A DNA stretch of 64,000 nucleotides from an uncultured Alphaproteobacteria bacterium (GTDB lineage: Bacteria > Pseudomonadota > Alphaproteobacteria > HIMB59 > GCA-002718135): contig CABYXC010000007.1 in NCBI GenBank assembly GCA_902522865.1, forward strand, positions 1 through 64,000. The letters are read 5' to 3'. Both the position numbers and the translations under genes were made by a program. Below are positions 52,341 through 61,833 of the stretch, piece by piece (positions within the stretch are counted from its first letter, which is position 1; each line of letters begins with the position of its first letter). The notes below the pieces were generated by a model. That model ran no database searches and was not told where the DNA came from. It saw nothing but the letters and a program-made list of their open reading frames with translations.

Positions 52341-53249
52341 TTAAGCACTAATTTTATTAATTAATTCTTTTGCTATTTTAATATTTTCTTCAAAATAAGG
52401 GTAATGTTTAGGTAATAATTCAAAATTAAAATTAGTATTTTTAGGAAATTGCAATTCATCAAATATTTCATCAAAGGGGATATTACCCCATCCTAATGGC
52501 AAATGAATATCACCCAAACCATAACTAACTGCTTCAGATTTATAAAACGTTGGCATTTTTTGCAATAATCCAAAAGAGTCGTGCATGTGGAGATGCTCAC
52601 TTAATGGAGCCATTGTTTTTATTTCACTTATATAATCAGCATTATTATAATTACAGTTAATATAAGCGTGAGAAAAATCTAAACATGCTTTAATTCTATT
52701 ATGATTGATTTGATTTAAATTATGCGCAATTTCACTTGGCAAAGGAGCGTAAGCCTCCATATTAAATGGAAATAAGCACTCAATAGCTAGAGTAACGTTA
52801 CAAGAATCAGCTAAACTCGATAATTCTTCATAACACTCGTTTTGCTTTTGTAATAAATCACTGTAATGATTTTTATCTTCAAATATTTTTTTGTTTGTAT
52901 ATCCAAAATGGGTCACTAAATGCGAAGCACCTAATTCACCTGATACTTCAATATTTTTTTTTAAAACCTCTTTATGATCACTAAAAAATTCTTCATCCAT
53001 TAAGTTTACTGAAAGTTCTCCGTGAACAGTATAATTAAAGTCAAAAGTAGAAATAATTTTTTTTAGTTTATCTATTTCGGGTTTAAAAATTTTTTTCCCC
53101 ACAATTATATCTAAAGCATAAATTGGTAATTCTATTGAATCTACTTCTAATAATTTAAATTGAGTAAGTTCTTCTTCTAGAATTTCTAAATTACTACTAC
53201 TATTATTGTTTACAGATGTTCCAGTAATTGAAAATCCAACCTTATTCAT
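52341..53249 (-). CDS. Sugar phosphate isomerase/epimerase (AP endonuclease 2-like TIM barrel)
   Basis: A 302-residue xylose-isomerase-like TIM barrel. Metal ligands are visible as the E in LAIECLFPF, D in KACLDFSHAY, H in HLHMHDSF and E in NFELLP. These enzymes epimerise sugars, isomerise hydroxypyruvate or nick DNA; here a sugar or myo-inositol-type substrate is likely. It precedes the GYD gene and diverges from an MFS gene across 84 bases, so the MFS may carry its substrate. Confidence 0.85.
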   Translation of the reverse strand: MNKVGFSITGTSVNNNSSSNLEILEEELTQFKLLEVDSIELPIYALDIIVGKKIFKPEIDKLKKIISTFDFNYTVHGELSVNLMDEEFFSDHKEVLKKNIEVSGELGASHLVTHFGYTNKKIFEDKNHYSDLLQKQNECYEELSSLADSCNVTLAIECLFPFNMEAYAPLPSEIAHNLNQINHNRIKACLDFSHAYINCNYNNADYISEIKTMAPLSEHLHMHDSFGLLQKMPTFYKSEAVSYGLGDIHLPLGWGNIPFDEIFDELQFPKNTNFNFELLPKHYPYFEENIKIAKELINKISA

Positions 53250-53333
53250 AAATTTTCAAGTAGGTTATATTTATTAAAATAATGTTAAGAAAAAAAACTT
53301 TTTTAATTTTATATTCTTAGTAAAGTAGTCATA

Positions 53334-54551
53334 ATGTTACATAAAGTTCCTGTTCATAAACTTGGTATAGGCTCGATTTTTTCTTATGGTTTTCTTTTTT
53401 ATTTATTTGCACCAGTAAAACCTTATTTGTCTAATTTTTTAGAAACTTCAGAGACTTCCATCCTTTTAATTTTAACTATCAATTTACTAATTCAAGCAGC
53501 AATAATGCCTATCATTGGTAAATATATTGACAAATTTGGTGGATTAAAGGTGATGAGGATAGGTTTTATTATTGGCAGTATAGGTATTTGTTGTTTGGGT
53601 TTAATTGAATTGAATTATATATATTTTCAAAATTTTTTTTGGTTATCGTTATGTCTTATTTTAATATCAACGAGTCTTTCTATGTGTGGTTATGAATGTT
53701 CATTTAGTACAGTCATACAATTAGATGAAAAAAATTCTAGGAAAAATATTTCTATAATTACTTTTTATGGAGGAATTGCAAGTACTATAACCTGGTTATG
53801 TATTTTCCCACTAATAGATATTTATAATCTATTAATTTCTTGTCTCATAATAAGTAGTTTATTATTAATTTATTCATTGATTATTAATTATGAAATTAAA
53901 AATCATACGCATTTAAATATACAAAAAAATAAATTTAAAAAATTCAATTTCCTTAAATTGGATATAAAACAAAGATTAATTTTTCTAATATTAAGTATAT
54001 CAAATTTCTTAAATGTCTTGGTATTTGCATCACTAACACTTTTTTGGATAAATTGGTTTTCAGAAATTTATGAAAACCCAAGCTTAGCAATAATATTAGC
54101 AAGCATTTATGGCCCCTTCCAAACTATTGGAAGATTAATCGAGATGTTTTTTGGATCAAAATTTGACGCAAGAATAACGGGAACGATTGGATGCATTATT
54201 ACTGCAATTAGTCTTATTTTAGTTCAATTTGATAATATATACTTTTCAATTTTATCAATGATCTTATTTGGGATGGGTCACGGTGTCATAACTGTTACAT
54301 TTGGATTTGTTACTAATCTTTACTTTGATGCAAAGATTTATGGTCAGGCAAAAAGTTTAATTGCATCTACAAGCAATATAGCAATGGCTATTGGCCCAAG
54401 TCTTGGTTCATTTTTATATTTTTATAGTGGGTATTTGATGTTTACATCTATGCTTGTAATTAAAATAATAATGACTTTGATGTTTGCTTTATTAATAATT
54501 TTCGAACCAACGAATGCTGTTCATAAAAACATCAAATTTCACAGAAAATAA
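53334..54551 (+). CDS. MFS transporter
   Basis: A 405-residue twelve-helix MFS protein with motif A-like GKYIDKFGGLKVMRIG in the first half and GRLIEMFFGSKFD in the second. It resembles the oxalate/formate or aromatic-acid antiporter shape, but the substrate is unknown. It diverges from the isomerase-like gene and precedes a small secreted protein by 56 bases. Confidence 0.85.
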   Translation: MLHKVPVHKLGIGSIFSYGFLFYLFAPVKPYLSNFLETSETSILLILTINLLIQAAIMPIIGKYIDKFGGLKVMRIGFIIGSIGICCLGLIELNYIYFQNFFWLSLCLILISTSLSMCGYECSFSTVIQLDEKNSRKNISIITFYGGIASTITWLCIFPLIDIYNLLISCLIISSLLLIYSLIINYEIKNHTHLNIQKNKFKKFNFLKLDIKQRLIFLILSISNFLNVLVFASLTLFWINWFSEIYENPSLAIILASIYGPFQTIGRLIEMFFGSKFDARITGTIGCIITAISLILVQFDNIYFSILSMILFGMGHGVITVTFGFVTNLYFDAKIYGQAKSLIASTSNIAMAIGPSLGSFLYFYSGYLMFTSMLVIKIIMTLMFALLIIFEPTNAVHKNIKFHRK

Positions 54552-54607
54552 TAATTAAAAGAAAATTTTAATAAAAAATTCATCAAAAAAGTATATTTTT
54601 CGAAATT

Positions 54608-55042
54608 ATGAATAAATCAGTTTTTATAGGTTTATTAGCAATATCTTTTTACGTTCAAGCTGATAATCATAAAGTCTATATTCCCATTGAAAGTGGTGCA
54701 GGTAAAATTGAGGATCCAGAAGCGTATTTTAAAGAATACTTTTATAATTGTAATGATCCTGAAATTTTAAATCTCAATGCTAGATTAGAAAATGCTCTAG
54801 GAAGAATAGCTGAAGAAAAGAAAAAAGAAATAAATGATATCAGAAATGAAGGTGTCAACCTATGTAATGAAGGTAAAACTTTTTTTGCAAAAAATAAACT
54901 CACTGAAGGCTTTACCAAAGCAGAAGCTGCCGGTGAAGAGTATCTAAAGGACAGTGATAGTTTTTTTACCGGATCAGAACTTCAAGATTCAAAAAAAGAT
55001 GAGACTAATCAGGATAAAAAACCTTGGTGGAAGTTCTGGTAA
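54608..55042 (+). CDS. Small secreted protein, unknown function
   Basis: A 144-residue exported protein with a signal peptide ending near residue 18 (VQA). Two cysteines (YNCND and LCNEG) may form a disulfide; the middle is a charged helix with repeated lysine and glutamate. It ends in the tail KPWWKFW, a short aromatic ending seen in several small alphaproteobacterial proteins. It is convergent to phnE2. Confidence 0.65.
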   Translation: MNKSVFIGLLAISFYVQADNHKVYIPIESGAGKIEDPEAYFKEYFYNCNDPEILNLNARLENALGRIAEEKKKEINDIRNEGVNLCNEGKTFFAKNKLTEGFTKAEAAGEEYLKDSDSFFTGSELQDSKKDETNQDKKPWWKFW

Positions 55043-55070
55043 ATTTTTAATTATCTCTTAAAAAAAAAAT

Positions 55071-56450
55071 TTACTTCACTATAGCAACAAATACGTTACC
55101 AATTAATTTCCTTCTCAACCATTGTGAAAATGTATCCATCAAAAAAACAACAATTAAAATTAAAATTGACATATAAGCAACGTTTTCAAAATTAGCACCT
55201 GTCATTATCGAGTCAAGAAATAACAAACCAATACCTCCCGCACCCATTGCACCTAAAATGACAGCACTTCTTGTGTTGGACTCAAAATAGTAAAGTGATT
55301 GAGAAACAAAAACTGGAAGAATTTGCGGTATTATTCCAAACCTGTGTTGTTGATTTCTTGTTGCGCCTGTTGATTCAACTCCTTCATTTTGATTTTTTTC
55401 AATATTCTCAATTGCTTCAGACATTATTTTTCCTAAGGTACCTGTATCTGTGAATGCAATTGCTAGAATACCCGTATAAAGACCAGGTCCAAAAGCTCTT
55501 AAAAAAATCAAACTCCAAATTAAAAAATCAATTCCTCTTAAGGAGTCAAAAAATCTTCTTATAAAAAACCTAACAAAATTAAAAGGAGTTATGTTTATTG
55601 CTGCTAAAAATGCTAAGAGAAGACCAAATATAGTAGCAAATAATGTTCCTATCACAGCCATAAAAATGGTATCCCTTAATGAAGAAAAAACCAATCCATG
55701 AAACCACTGCTCATTAGACAGAAATTCATTAAACATAAAGCGAGCATTTGATATTTCTGGATCTAATCTATTTGACGAAAAAAATAATAAAAATAATTCT
55801 GATGATGAATACTTATTAAAAGGGCTTGCAAAATCAAAAAAGAAATATTTCCAACCAAATTGGAATCTATGTATTTCAATTTTTTCCGAATAAACTTGCA
55901 ATCTTTCAAATAAACTTGGCCTAACCTCAACTTTGTTTTCAGTAACCCTAATCCATTTAGGTAATTTTGGATCATCAAATGTATACCCTTCAACTGTAGG
56001 TTTTCCATTTAAAAGTTTAAAAGTTAGCAGGAGTTTTTTTTCTTCCTCATCGCCAAATCCTTTCATTTCAATTCTGTCTTTAAAAATATCGATTATTCCT
56101 TGATTATTAAATATTACTGAATGTTTATTAGTATCTGAAAGGAACCATTCTGGGAAATCTTTAGGATCATATTTAGTAAATGCCCCTCCTTCATAGCTTA
56201 TAGTAACATCGCTTGTATCACTCCATTTTGTATTGATATGATCTTTGTAAGAGTATGAATCTTGAATCAATTTAGCTGCAAAATCAGGCTTAAATTGATC
56301 TGTTAGCTTGTTAAAACCAAGAGAGTAAAATGCAAAAATAGAGTATGAAATAATTAAGAATAAATAAAAAAAGCTTCTTAAGTATTTAGAAAATTTAATA
56401 TTTATGACATCACTGTGTTTTTCTAAAAATTCTTTACTAACCTTATCCAT
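55071..56450 (-). CDS. phnE2: Phosphonate ABC transporter permease PhnE2, with large periplasmic insertion
   Basis: A 459-residue permease. Helix 1 (about 24-46) is followed by roughly 200 residues of soluble, beta-rich sequence, then five helices with the PhnE core: DSLRGIDFLIWSLIFLRAFGPG, GTLGKIMSEAIENI and GAGGIGLLF. Single PhnE proteins are about 260-290 residues, so the insertion between helix 1 and 2 is substantial; a longer second PhnE is known in rhizobia. It pairs with the short PhnE1 whose stop overlaps this start by one base. Confidence 0.9.
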   Translation of the reverse strand: MDKVSKEFLEKHSDVINIKFSKYLRSFFYLFLIISYSIFAFYSLGFNKLTDQFKPDFAAKLIQDSYSYKDHINTKWSDTSDVTISYEGGAFTKYDPKDFPEWFLSDTNKHSVIFNNQGIIDIFKDRIEMKGFGDEEEKKLLLTFKLLNGKPTVEGYTFDDPKLPKWIRVTENKVEVRPSLFERLQVYSEKIEIHRFQFGWKYFFFDFASPFNKYSSSELFLLFFSSNRLDPEISNARFMFNEFLSNEQWFHGLVFSSLRDTIFMAVIGTLFATIFGLLLAFLAAINITPFNFVRFFIRRFFDSLRGIDFLIWSLIFLRAFGPGLYTGILAIAFTDTGTLGKIMSEAIENIEKNQNEGVESTGATRNQQHRFGIIPQILPVFVSQSLYYFESNTRSAVILGAMGAGGIGLLFLDSIMTGANFENVAYMSILILIVVFLMDTFSQWLRRKLIGNVFVAIVK

Positions 56451-57325
56451 TATTTATCTTTCGGAATAATAAAGCTTCCACCAATTAATTTCTGCCGGGT
56501 AAAAGTTGAAAAATAATCAAGTAACGTAATAGTCAAAATTAGTAAAAACATTACAGCAGTGATTTTGGCTCCAAAATTCCATTGAATTAAAGTGTTAAGC
56601 TGTTCACCAATTCCTCCGGCTCCAACAAACCCGAGTATTGTTGATGCTCGAACATTTATTTCTGCTCTTAATAAACCATAACTTAGTAAAATAGGCATTA
56701 CTTGTGGCAAAACACCAAATCTTATTCTAGACAACCAGGATGACCCAACAGACTCTAATCCTTCAATCTGTTTATTATCTGCATTTTCAATAGCTTCAGA
56801 AAATAACTTTCCCAAAGCACCCGCTGTATGAATAATTATTGCTATAACGGCTGGTATCGGAGATCGACCTAGTAAATAAAGTAAGGTTATAGCAAGAACC
56901 AATTCAGGAAAAGCACGACAAATATCCATAATCCTTCTTGCAGTCCAAACAATAGTTTTATTTTTAATTAAATTTCCACTTGCAAATACACTAAGAATTA
57001 AGGCTAATATTGCACCAACAATTGTAGAAAATAAAGCCATATTAAAAGTATAAAGAAGATCAGGAACGTAATCTAAGACGTATCCAAACCAACTAAAACC
57101 AGCATCAAAAGTTTTAGCAAATAAAGCAATGGGATAATCAAAAAAATTATCTATTCCTCTTACAAAACTTCCAGCATTAGATTCTTCTGCAACATATGTT
57201 CCCGTTGCTAAAATTAAAATAATAGCTGCTATAGAGATTACAGAATAAAGCATTCTCGTTCTAGCCATCTTGTTAAGATTATCTTCAAGATATTTTAAGT
57301 GATTAGGTAGCTCTTTATTATTCAT
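56450..57325 (-). CDS. phnE1: Phosphonate ABC transporter permease PhnE1
   Basis: A 291-residue permease of usual PhnE size. The core block RRIMDICRAFPELVLAITLLYLLG, ATP-contact GALGKLFSEAIEN and GFVGAGGIGEQLN are present. It is the partner of PhnE2 and follows phnD with a stem-loop in the 57-base gap. Together with PhnC and PhnD it imports phosphonates for the C-P lyase. Confidence 0.93.
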   Translation of the reverse strand: MNNKELPNHLKYLEDNLNKMARTRMLYSVISIAAIILILATGTYVAEESNAGSFVRGIDNFFDYPIALFAKTFDAGFSWFGYVLDYVPDLLYTFNMALFSTIVGAILALILSVFASGNLIKNKTIVWTARRIMDICRAFPELVLAITLLYLLGRSPIPAVIAIIIHTAGALGKLFSEAIENADNKQIEGLESVGSSWLSRIRFGVLPQVMPILLSYGLLRAEINVRASTILGFVGAGGIGEQLNTLIQWNFGAKITAVMFLLILTITLLDYFSTFTRQKLIGGSFIIPKDK

Positions 57326-57343
57326 AATATAAAATAAAAGGAA

Positions 57344-57371
57344 ATCAAAGCGAGCTTATACTCGCTTTGAT
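57344..57371 (-). terminator. Stem-loop between phnD and phnE1
   Basis: A perfect 11-bp stem (57344-57354 with 57361-57371), 6-base loop, lies in the 57-base gap between phnD and phnE1. No long U-run follows. As with the hairpin at 25988, it probably stabilises the binding-protein message or allows partial termination. Confidence 0.8.
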
Positions 57372-57382
57372 ACTTTAGAAGA

Positions 57383-58312
57383 TTAACCTCCAATTTTAGC
57401 TAATCTTGCAGCAACGATACCTTCGTAGAATGAATGATCAACGTCAACATATTGCTTAATTTCACCATAAGCTATATTTTTAGAACATTCTTTATCATTT
57501 GCATGAATCCATTCTAATAAATTTCTCATATGTTCAATCATAGCGATTGGCAAATCAGTGCTTAATGATTGAGGGCCCTCAGGAATAAGTGAAGAAGACC
57601 ATAATTGAACTAGATCATCCATATTAAGAATACCTTTATCAACCATTCTTCTTAAATTTCCATTTGAGTAACCTTCTTCCCATTTACCTACACCAGATAC
57701 CCAAGTAAAAGATGCATCAACATCGCCATTTAAAACGCCTAAGACTCCTGGCTCATGTCCACCCATAAAGTTAACTGATTCAAAGAAATCTTCATTAATA
57801 CCCATACTTGCAAGTTCAGTAGATGGTATTAGAAAGCCAGATGTTGAATTCGGATCCGCATAACCTAATTTCTTTCCAGCCATATCTTCTAGGGATTTTA
57901 ATCCAGAATCTTTTCTAGCTACTAAGACAGAATAATAACCAGTAGCTCCGGCGGGATTCATCCAAGTTGATATTGGTACGATTGCAGTAGGATCTTCAAT
58001 ATATACACCAGCGTAAGAAGAAGCTCCAAATCCTGCCATATCTAAGTTTCTACCAATTATTGATTGCATGGTACCAGCGTAATCTTTGAATGTAAAAATT
58101 TTTGCAGGTACATTTAAAGATTCGGTTGCATAATCTGCAAAGCATTGTTGTAATCTAATTTGATCAGAGGCATTTTCACCTCCAAGTATTCCAATTCTAA
58201 AGTCTGGTCTAAATTTACTTAGGTCAAACTTCGGCATTTCATGACCTCCGGCAAAAGAATTTGAAGAGATAAATAAGCCAAGCAAGACTGTAAATATAAA
58301 TTTTCTAATCAT
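57383..58312 (-). CDS. phnD: Phosphonate-binding protein PhnD
   Basis: A 309-residue periplasmic binding protein with a signal peptide ending near residue 21 (SFA) and a strong AAAGGAG before the ATG. PhnD marks are RIGILGGENASDQI, GKKLGYADPNSTSGFLIPS and GDVDASFTWVSG, where the serine/threonine cluster binds the phosphonate. It feeds the PhnE1/PhnE2 channel. Ligand range (2-AEP, methylphosphonate, others) cannot be read off. Confidence 0.95.
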   Translation of the reverse strand: MIRKFIFTVLLGLFISSNSFAGGHEMPKFDLSKFRPDFRIGILGGENASDQIRLQQCFADYATESLNVPAKIFTFKDYAGTMQSIIGRNLDMAGFGASSYAGVYIEDPTAIVPISTWMNPAGATGYYSVLVARKDSGLKSLEDMAGKKLGYADPNSTSGFLIPSTELASMGINEDFFESVNFMGGHEPGVLGVLNGDVDASFTWVSGVGKWEEGYSNGNLRRMVDKGILNMDDLVQLWSSSLIPEGPQSLSTDLPIAMIEHMRNLLEWIHANDKECSKNIAYGEIKQYVDVDHSFYEGIVAARLAKIGG

Positions 58313-58353
58313 ACGTTCTCCTTTAAATATTAGTAAAATTTAAGTTTAATTTA

Positions 58354-59178
58354 TCAATCAAGACCTTCCCCCTTTTTGTTACCAATTAGCCTTTCTTGAT
58401 TATCACCCAAAGACGTAGAGGTAATAGCGGCTTCAAAAGCTTCTTCAGCTTCGGCGCCGTAAATATCTCTTGCAGTTTCATCTTTAAGTAATTCAGGTTG
58501 GTCATCGAAAACTATGTTTCCTGTTTTCATACCAATTATTCTGTCGCAATATTTTTTTGCTGTATCCAATGTATGTAAATTACATATAACCGTAATATTC
58601 TTTTCTTTATGTATTTTTTGCAATGACTCCATTACTAATCTTGCATTATAGGGATCTAATGATGCTATGGGCTCATCAGCCAGAATCATGGAAGGGTTTT
58701 GCATTAAGGCTCTGCAAATAGCTACTCTTTGTTGTTGACCGCCTGAAAGAGTTTCCGCTCTTTGTAAAGCAGTTTCTGCCATTCCTAATTTATCAAGATT
58801 AATAAGAGCCTCTGTTCTCTCTTCTTTAGTAAAAAGTTTTAAAGAACTTTTAAAAAAACTTTGTTCATTTAACGTGCCTAGAATTACATTTGTCAAAACA
58901 TCAAGTCTTGGAATAAGATTAAATTGCTGAAAAATCATTGCACAATTTTTTTGCCATGCTCTTTTTTTATTTTTTTTAAAATCTAAAATATTTTCATCTT
59001 TAACTATAATTTTTCCACTAGTTGCATCCGTTAATCTATTAATGATTCTTAACATTGTAGATTTACCAGCCCCTGATCTTCCAATAATACCTATCATTTG
59101 AGGTTTATTGATATTTAAGGAAATGTTATTTACCGCTTTGTTGTCACCAAAATGTTTCGAAAGATTTATTATTTGCAT
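58354..59178 (-). CDS. phnC: Phosphonate ABC transporter ATPase PhnC
   Basis: A 274-residue ATPase with Walker A GRSGAGKST, signature LSGGQQQR, Walker B MILADEPIASLDP and the PhnC-type LHTLDTAKKYCDRIIG. The last 40 residues (AEEAFEAAITSTSLGDNQERL) extend past the usual family end. It couples to PhnE1/PhnE2. The gene starts 54 bases after phnM and just below an AT-only hairpin. Confidence 0.95.
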   Translation of the reverse strand: MQIINLSKHFGDNKAVNNISLNINKPQMIGIIGRSGAGKSTMLRIINRLTDATSGKIIVKDENILDFKKNKKRAWQKNCAMIFQQFNLIPRLDVLTNVILGTLNEQSFFKSSLKLFTKEERTEALINLDKLGMAETALQRAETLSGGQQQRVAICRALMQNPSMILADEPIASLDPYNARLVMESLQKIHKEKNITVICNLHTLDTAKKYCDRIIGMKTGNIVFDDQPELLKDETARDIYGAEAEEAFEAAITSTSLGDNQERLIGNKKGEGLD

Positions 59179-59179
59179 A

Positions 59180-59203
59180 AAAAATAATTGGTAAATTATT
59201 TTT
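59180..59203. repeat. AT-only inverted repeat between phnM and phnC
   Basis: A 10-bp perfect inverted repeat (59180-59189 with 59194-59203) with loop GGTA lies directly before the phnC start. Its hairpin would be weak but would cover the ribosome entry region of phnC. It may mark the boundary between lyase and transporter parts of the operon. Confidence 0.5.
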
Positions 59204-59232
59204 ATTACAAAAAGGTTAATGTTATTTTACGA

Positions 59233-60369
59233 TTAGTTTACTCTTTTGCCTTTAATATAAACTTCTTTGATTAACGGTGTATTTTCTACAAAGGCAACTC
59301 TAAGAAAATCCGATCTTTTATTAATTTCAATGTGACCCCTGTCATCTAAACCAACTGAATTTGCTGGATTATAAGAAACTAATTTAGTAGATTCACTTAA
59401 ATTCACACCTTTATGTAATAATTTAAATACAGATTGTATTAGACTCAAAGGAACATAATCAGATGAAAATATATCAACTAAATCAAAGTTGTTATCCACT
59501 AAATCATTTACCGAAACATTATCCGAGTGTGATTTATTTCTTATAAAATTTGGAGCACCTAAAACTGTTTTCATTTTGAGTTTTTTTGCTTGTTTAACAG
59601 CTTCTAAGGTAGTTGGAAATTCACTAATATAAATTCCATTTTTGCTTGCTTCATTTACATGTTCTTCTGTCGTATCATCGTGAGAGGCCATAATAATTTT
59701 TTTCTCTCTCCATATTGTTGATACTTTTGGTCTATTCTTTTTTTCTGCTTCTTTTGCCGTTTCCTCTAGTCTTAACATTTTTTCATCAAAATCATATGCA
59801 CCATGGGATGTAAAATTACTTCCTTTACCGTAAAATTCTAGCATTTTTTCTTTATTTCTCCATTGTCTCTGTCCAGGAGTATGATCCATTAAAGAAGCTA
59901 ATGCTATATATTTGTTATCATAGTATTTTTCTAATGTTTCTAAGAGCTCAGGATCAGATAATTCACATCTATAGTGAAGATGGTGATCAGCTTTGAATAA
60001 ACCTAAATCCTTACCTCTGGTAATCGAAGTTATTATATCATCCAAAATACTTGTTCTAATTTTTGTATAGTTTCCAACTAATATTGCATCAAAAACCGTT
60101 GTTATACCAGAAGAAATAATTTCATTATCATTAGCTATTGCAGCTGCAATTTTATTAGGCCAAATTGCATTTGGTCTAGGAATAAAATGTTTTTCTAAGT
60201 TATCTGTATGAAGCTCTATAAATCCTGGTAATAAATAATCACCTTCAAAATCAATTGCATTAGAGTTATTTAAATTACCCTTATCAATGTTTAAAATTGT
60301 TTCATTAAAATTTATTGAGCCAATAAAAGTATCATTTAAAGTAACTATATTTGCATTTTTAATTATCAT
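59233..60369 (-). CDS. phnM: PhnM, alpha-D-ribose 1-methylphosphonate 5-triphosphate diphosphatase
   Basis: A 378-residue amidohydrolase-superfamily PhnM. Metal ligands sit in GFIELHTDNLEKH, DHHLHYRCELS and SHDDTTEEHV, and LMDHTPGQRQW is the PhnM signature. It removes pyrophosphate from the triphosphate intermediate in C-P lyase action. The start overlaps the phnL end by 11 bases. Confidence 0.95.
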   Translation of the reverse strand: MIIKNANIVTLNDTFIGSINFNETILNIDKGNLNNSNAIDFEGDYLLPGFIELHTDNLEKHFIPRPNAIWPNKIAAAIANDNEIISSGITTVFDAILVGNYTKIRTSILDDIITSITRGKDLGLFKADHHLHYRCELSDPELLETLEKYYDNKYIALASLMDHTPGQRQWRNKEKMLEFYGKGSNFTSHGAYDFDEKMLRLEETAKEAEKKNRPKVSTIWREKKIIMASHDDTTEEHVNEASKNGIYISEFPTTLEAVKQAKKLKMKTVLGAPNFIRNKSHSDNVSVNDLVDNNFDLVDIFSSDYVPLSLIQSVFKLLHKGVNLSESTKLVSYNPANSVGLDDRGHIEINKRSDFLRVAFVENTPLIKEVYIKGKRVN

Positions 60370-61054
60370 TTGGAATGTATTTTTCTAAATTAATTTCTCT
60401 TGTACATATTTCATTTCTAATTTTTTTATCATGAACTATAACTATTATTGTTACATCTTTTTTAAGTTTTGATTTAATCATATCAATGACGATGGATTTA
60501 TTAATATCATCGAGAGATGCTGTTGGCTCATCTAATAAAAGAATAGAATAATTCCCAATTAATGTTTTAGCTAAATTTACTCGTTGTTGTTCACCTCCAG
60601 AAAAAGTCAATGGTGATAAATTCCACATAGATTCTTGTATATTTAATTCAGATAAAAGTTTTTTTATTTTTATTAATGAGTGTTCATCAAATAAAGACTG
60701 TTGTTTTAGAGTATCAGATACTATTTCAATTGTTGGAACCCTAGGCAAAACTCTTAAAAACTGACTTACATATCCAATGAAATATTTACGAAGATTTATT
60801 ATTTGATGTTCTAATGAATTAGCAATATTGATTTTATTATTATTATAAATATTAATTTCACCTGAAGATGGTAAATAATTTCCATATAACATTTTTAAAA
60901 ATGTAGATTTACCAATTCCAGATTTTCCAACTAGCGCAATACATTCTCCTGTCTTTATTTCTAAATTAATATTTTTTAAAACATTTAATACGGTGCCCTT
61001 CTGATTATGCAGAATAAATTTCTTATTAACGTTTTTTAATTCGATAATTTTCAT
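60359..61054 (-). CDS. phnL: C-P lyase ABC-type subunit PhnL
   Basis: A 231-residue ABC ATPase-like subunit of the C-P lyase. Walker A GKSGIGKST, the PhnL-typical SQFLRVLPRVPTIEIV, signature FSGGEQQR and Walker B ILLLDEPTASLD are intact. It acts with PhnG-K rather than in transport. It overlaps phnM and follows phnK by 2 bases. Confidence 0.95.
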   Translation of the reverse strand: MKIIELKNVNKKFILHNQKGTVLNVLKNINLEIKTGECIALVGKSGIGKSTFLKMLYGNYLPSSGEINIYNNNKINIANSLEHQIINLRKYFIGYVSQFLRVLPRVPTIEIVSDTLKQQSLFDEHSLIKIKKLLSELNIQESMWNLSPLTFSGGEQQRVNLAKTLIGNYSILLLDEPTASLDDINKSIVIDMIKSKLKKDVTIIVIVHDKKIRNEICTREINLEKYIPNDN

Positions 61055-61056
61055 TA

Positions 61057-61833
61057 TTAAACTTGTAAAATAGATGAAGTTAAAAGCTGTGTGTAGGAAT
61101 GTTGAGGATCATCCAAAACTCTATCTGTTAATCCTGTTTCTACAACTATGCCATCTTTCATAACCAACAATTTATCAGTTAAAAATCGCACAACTGCTAA
61201 ATCGTGTGTTACTATAATCATAGTAACATTAATATCTCTTACAATACTCTTAATAGTATCTAGTATTTTAGCTTGTACAGACACATCCAACCCCCCTGTT
61301 GGCTCATCCATAAACACTATCTGCGGGTTTGATGATAATATTTTTGATATTTGAAGTCTTTGCTGCATTCCGCCTGAAAAACTTAAAGGAAATTCATCAA
61401 TTCTATCTGAATCCATCTCAGTTTTTTCCATCCAATATTTTCCAGTATTTCTTAAAAATGAATAGTTTTTTTCAGATACATTGAGAAGTCTCTCTGCAAT
61501 GTTACCTCCAGCACTAATTCTTAAATTTAAACCATCTCTTGGATTTTGATGAACTATTCCCCACATGGATCTCATCAATTGTCTTTTTTCTTGTTCAGGT
61601 AGAGAAAGAAAGTCTTTTACACCCCCTTGATCTAGCGATATGTTAATTTTTCCTGCAGATGGAGAAATTTCTCCTGACAAGCACTTCAACAGTGTACTTT
61701 TACCTGAACCAGATTCACCAACAATGCCTAAAATTTCACCTTTATACAAATCAAAATTTATACCTTTGCAACCAATTTGGTTTCCATAAAAATGTGTAAG
61801 GTTTTCCACATGCATTATTTTTTTAATATTCAT
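61057..61833 (-). CDS. phnK: C-P lyase ABC-type subunit PhnK
   Basis: A 258-residue ABC subunit. Walker A GESGSGKST, the PhnK-specific MWGIVHQNPRDGLNLRISAGGNIAERL, signature FSGGMQQR and Walker B VFMDEPTGGLD are all visible. It binds the PhnGHIJ core. Its start overlaps the phnJ stop by 4 bases. Confidence 0.95.
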   Translation of the reverse strand: MNIKKIMHVENLTHFYGNQIGCKGINFDLYKGEILGIVGESGSGKSTLLKCLSGEISPSAGKINISLDQGGVKDFLSLPEQEKRQLMRSMWGIVHQNPRDGLNLRISAGGNIAERLLNVSEKNYSFLRNTGKYWMEKTEMDSDRIDEFPLSFSGGMQQRLQISKILSSNPQIVFMDEPTGGLDVSVQAKILDTIKSIVRDINVTMIIVTHDLAVVRFLTDKLLVMKDGIVVETGLTDRVLDDPQHSYTQLLTSSILQV

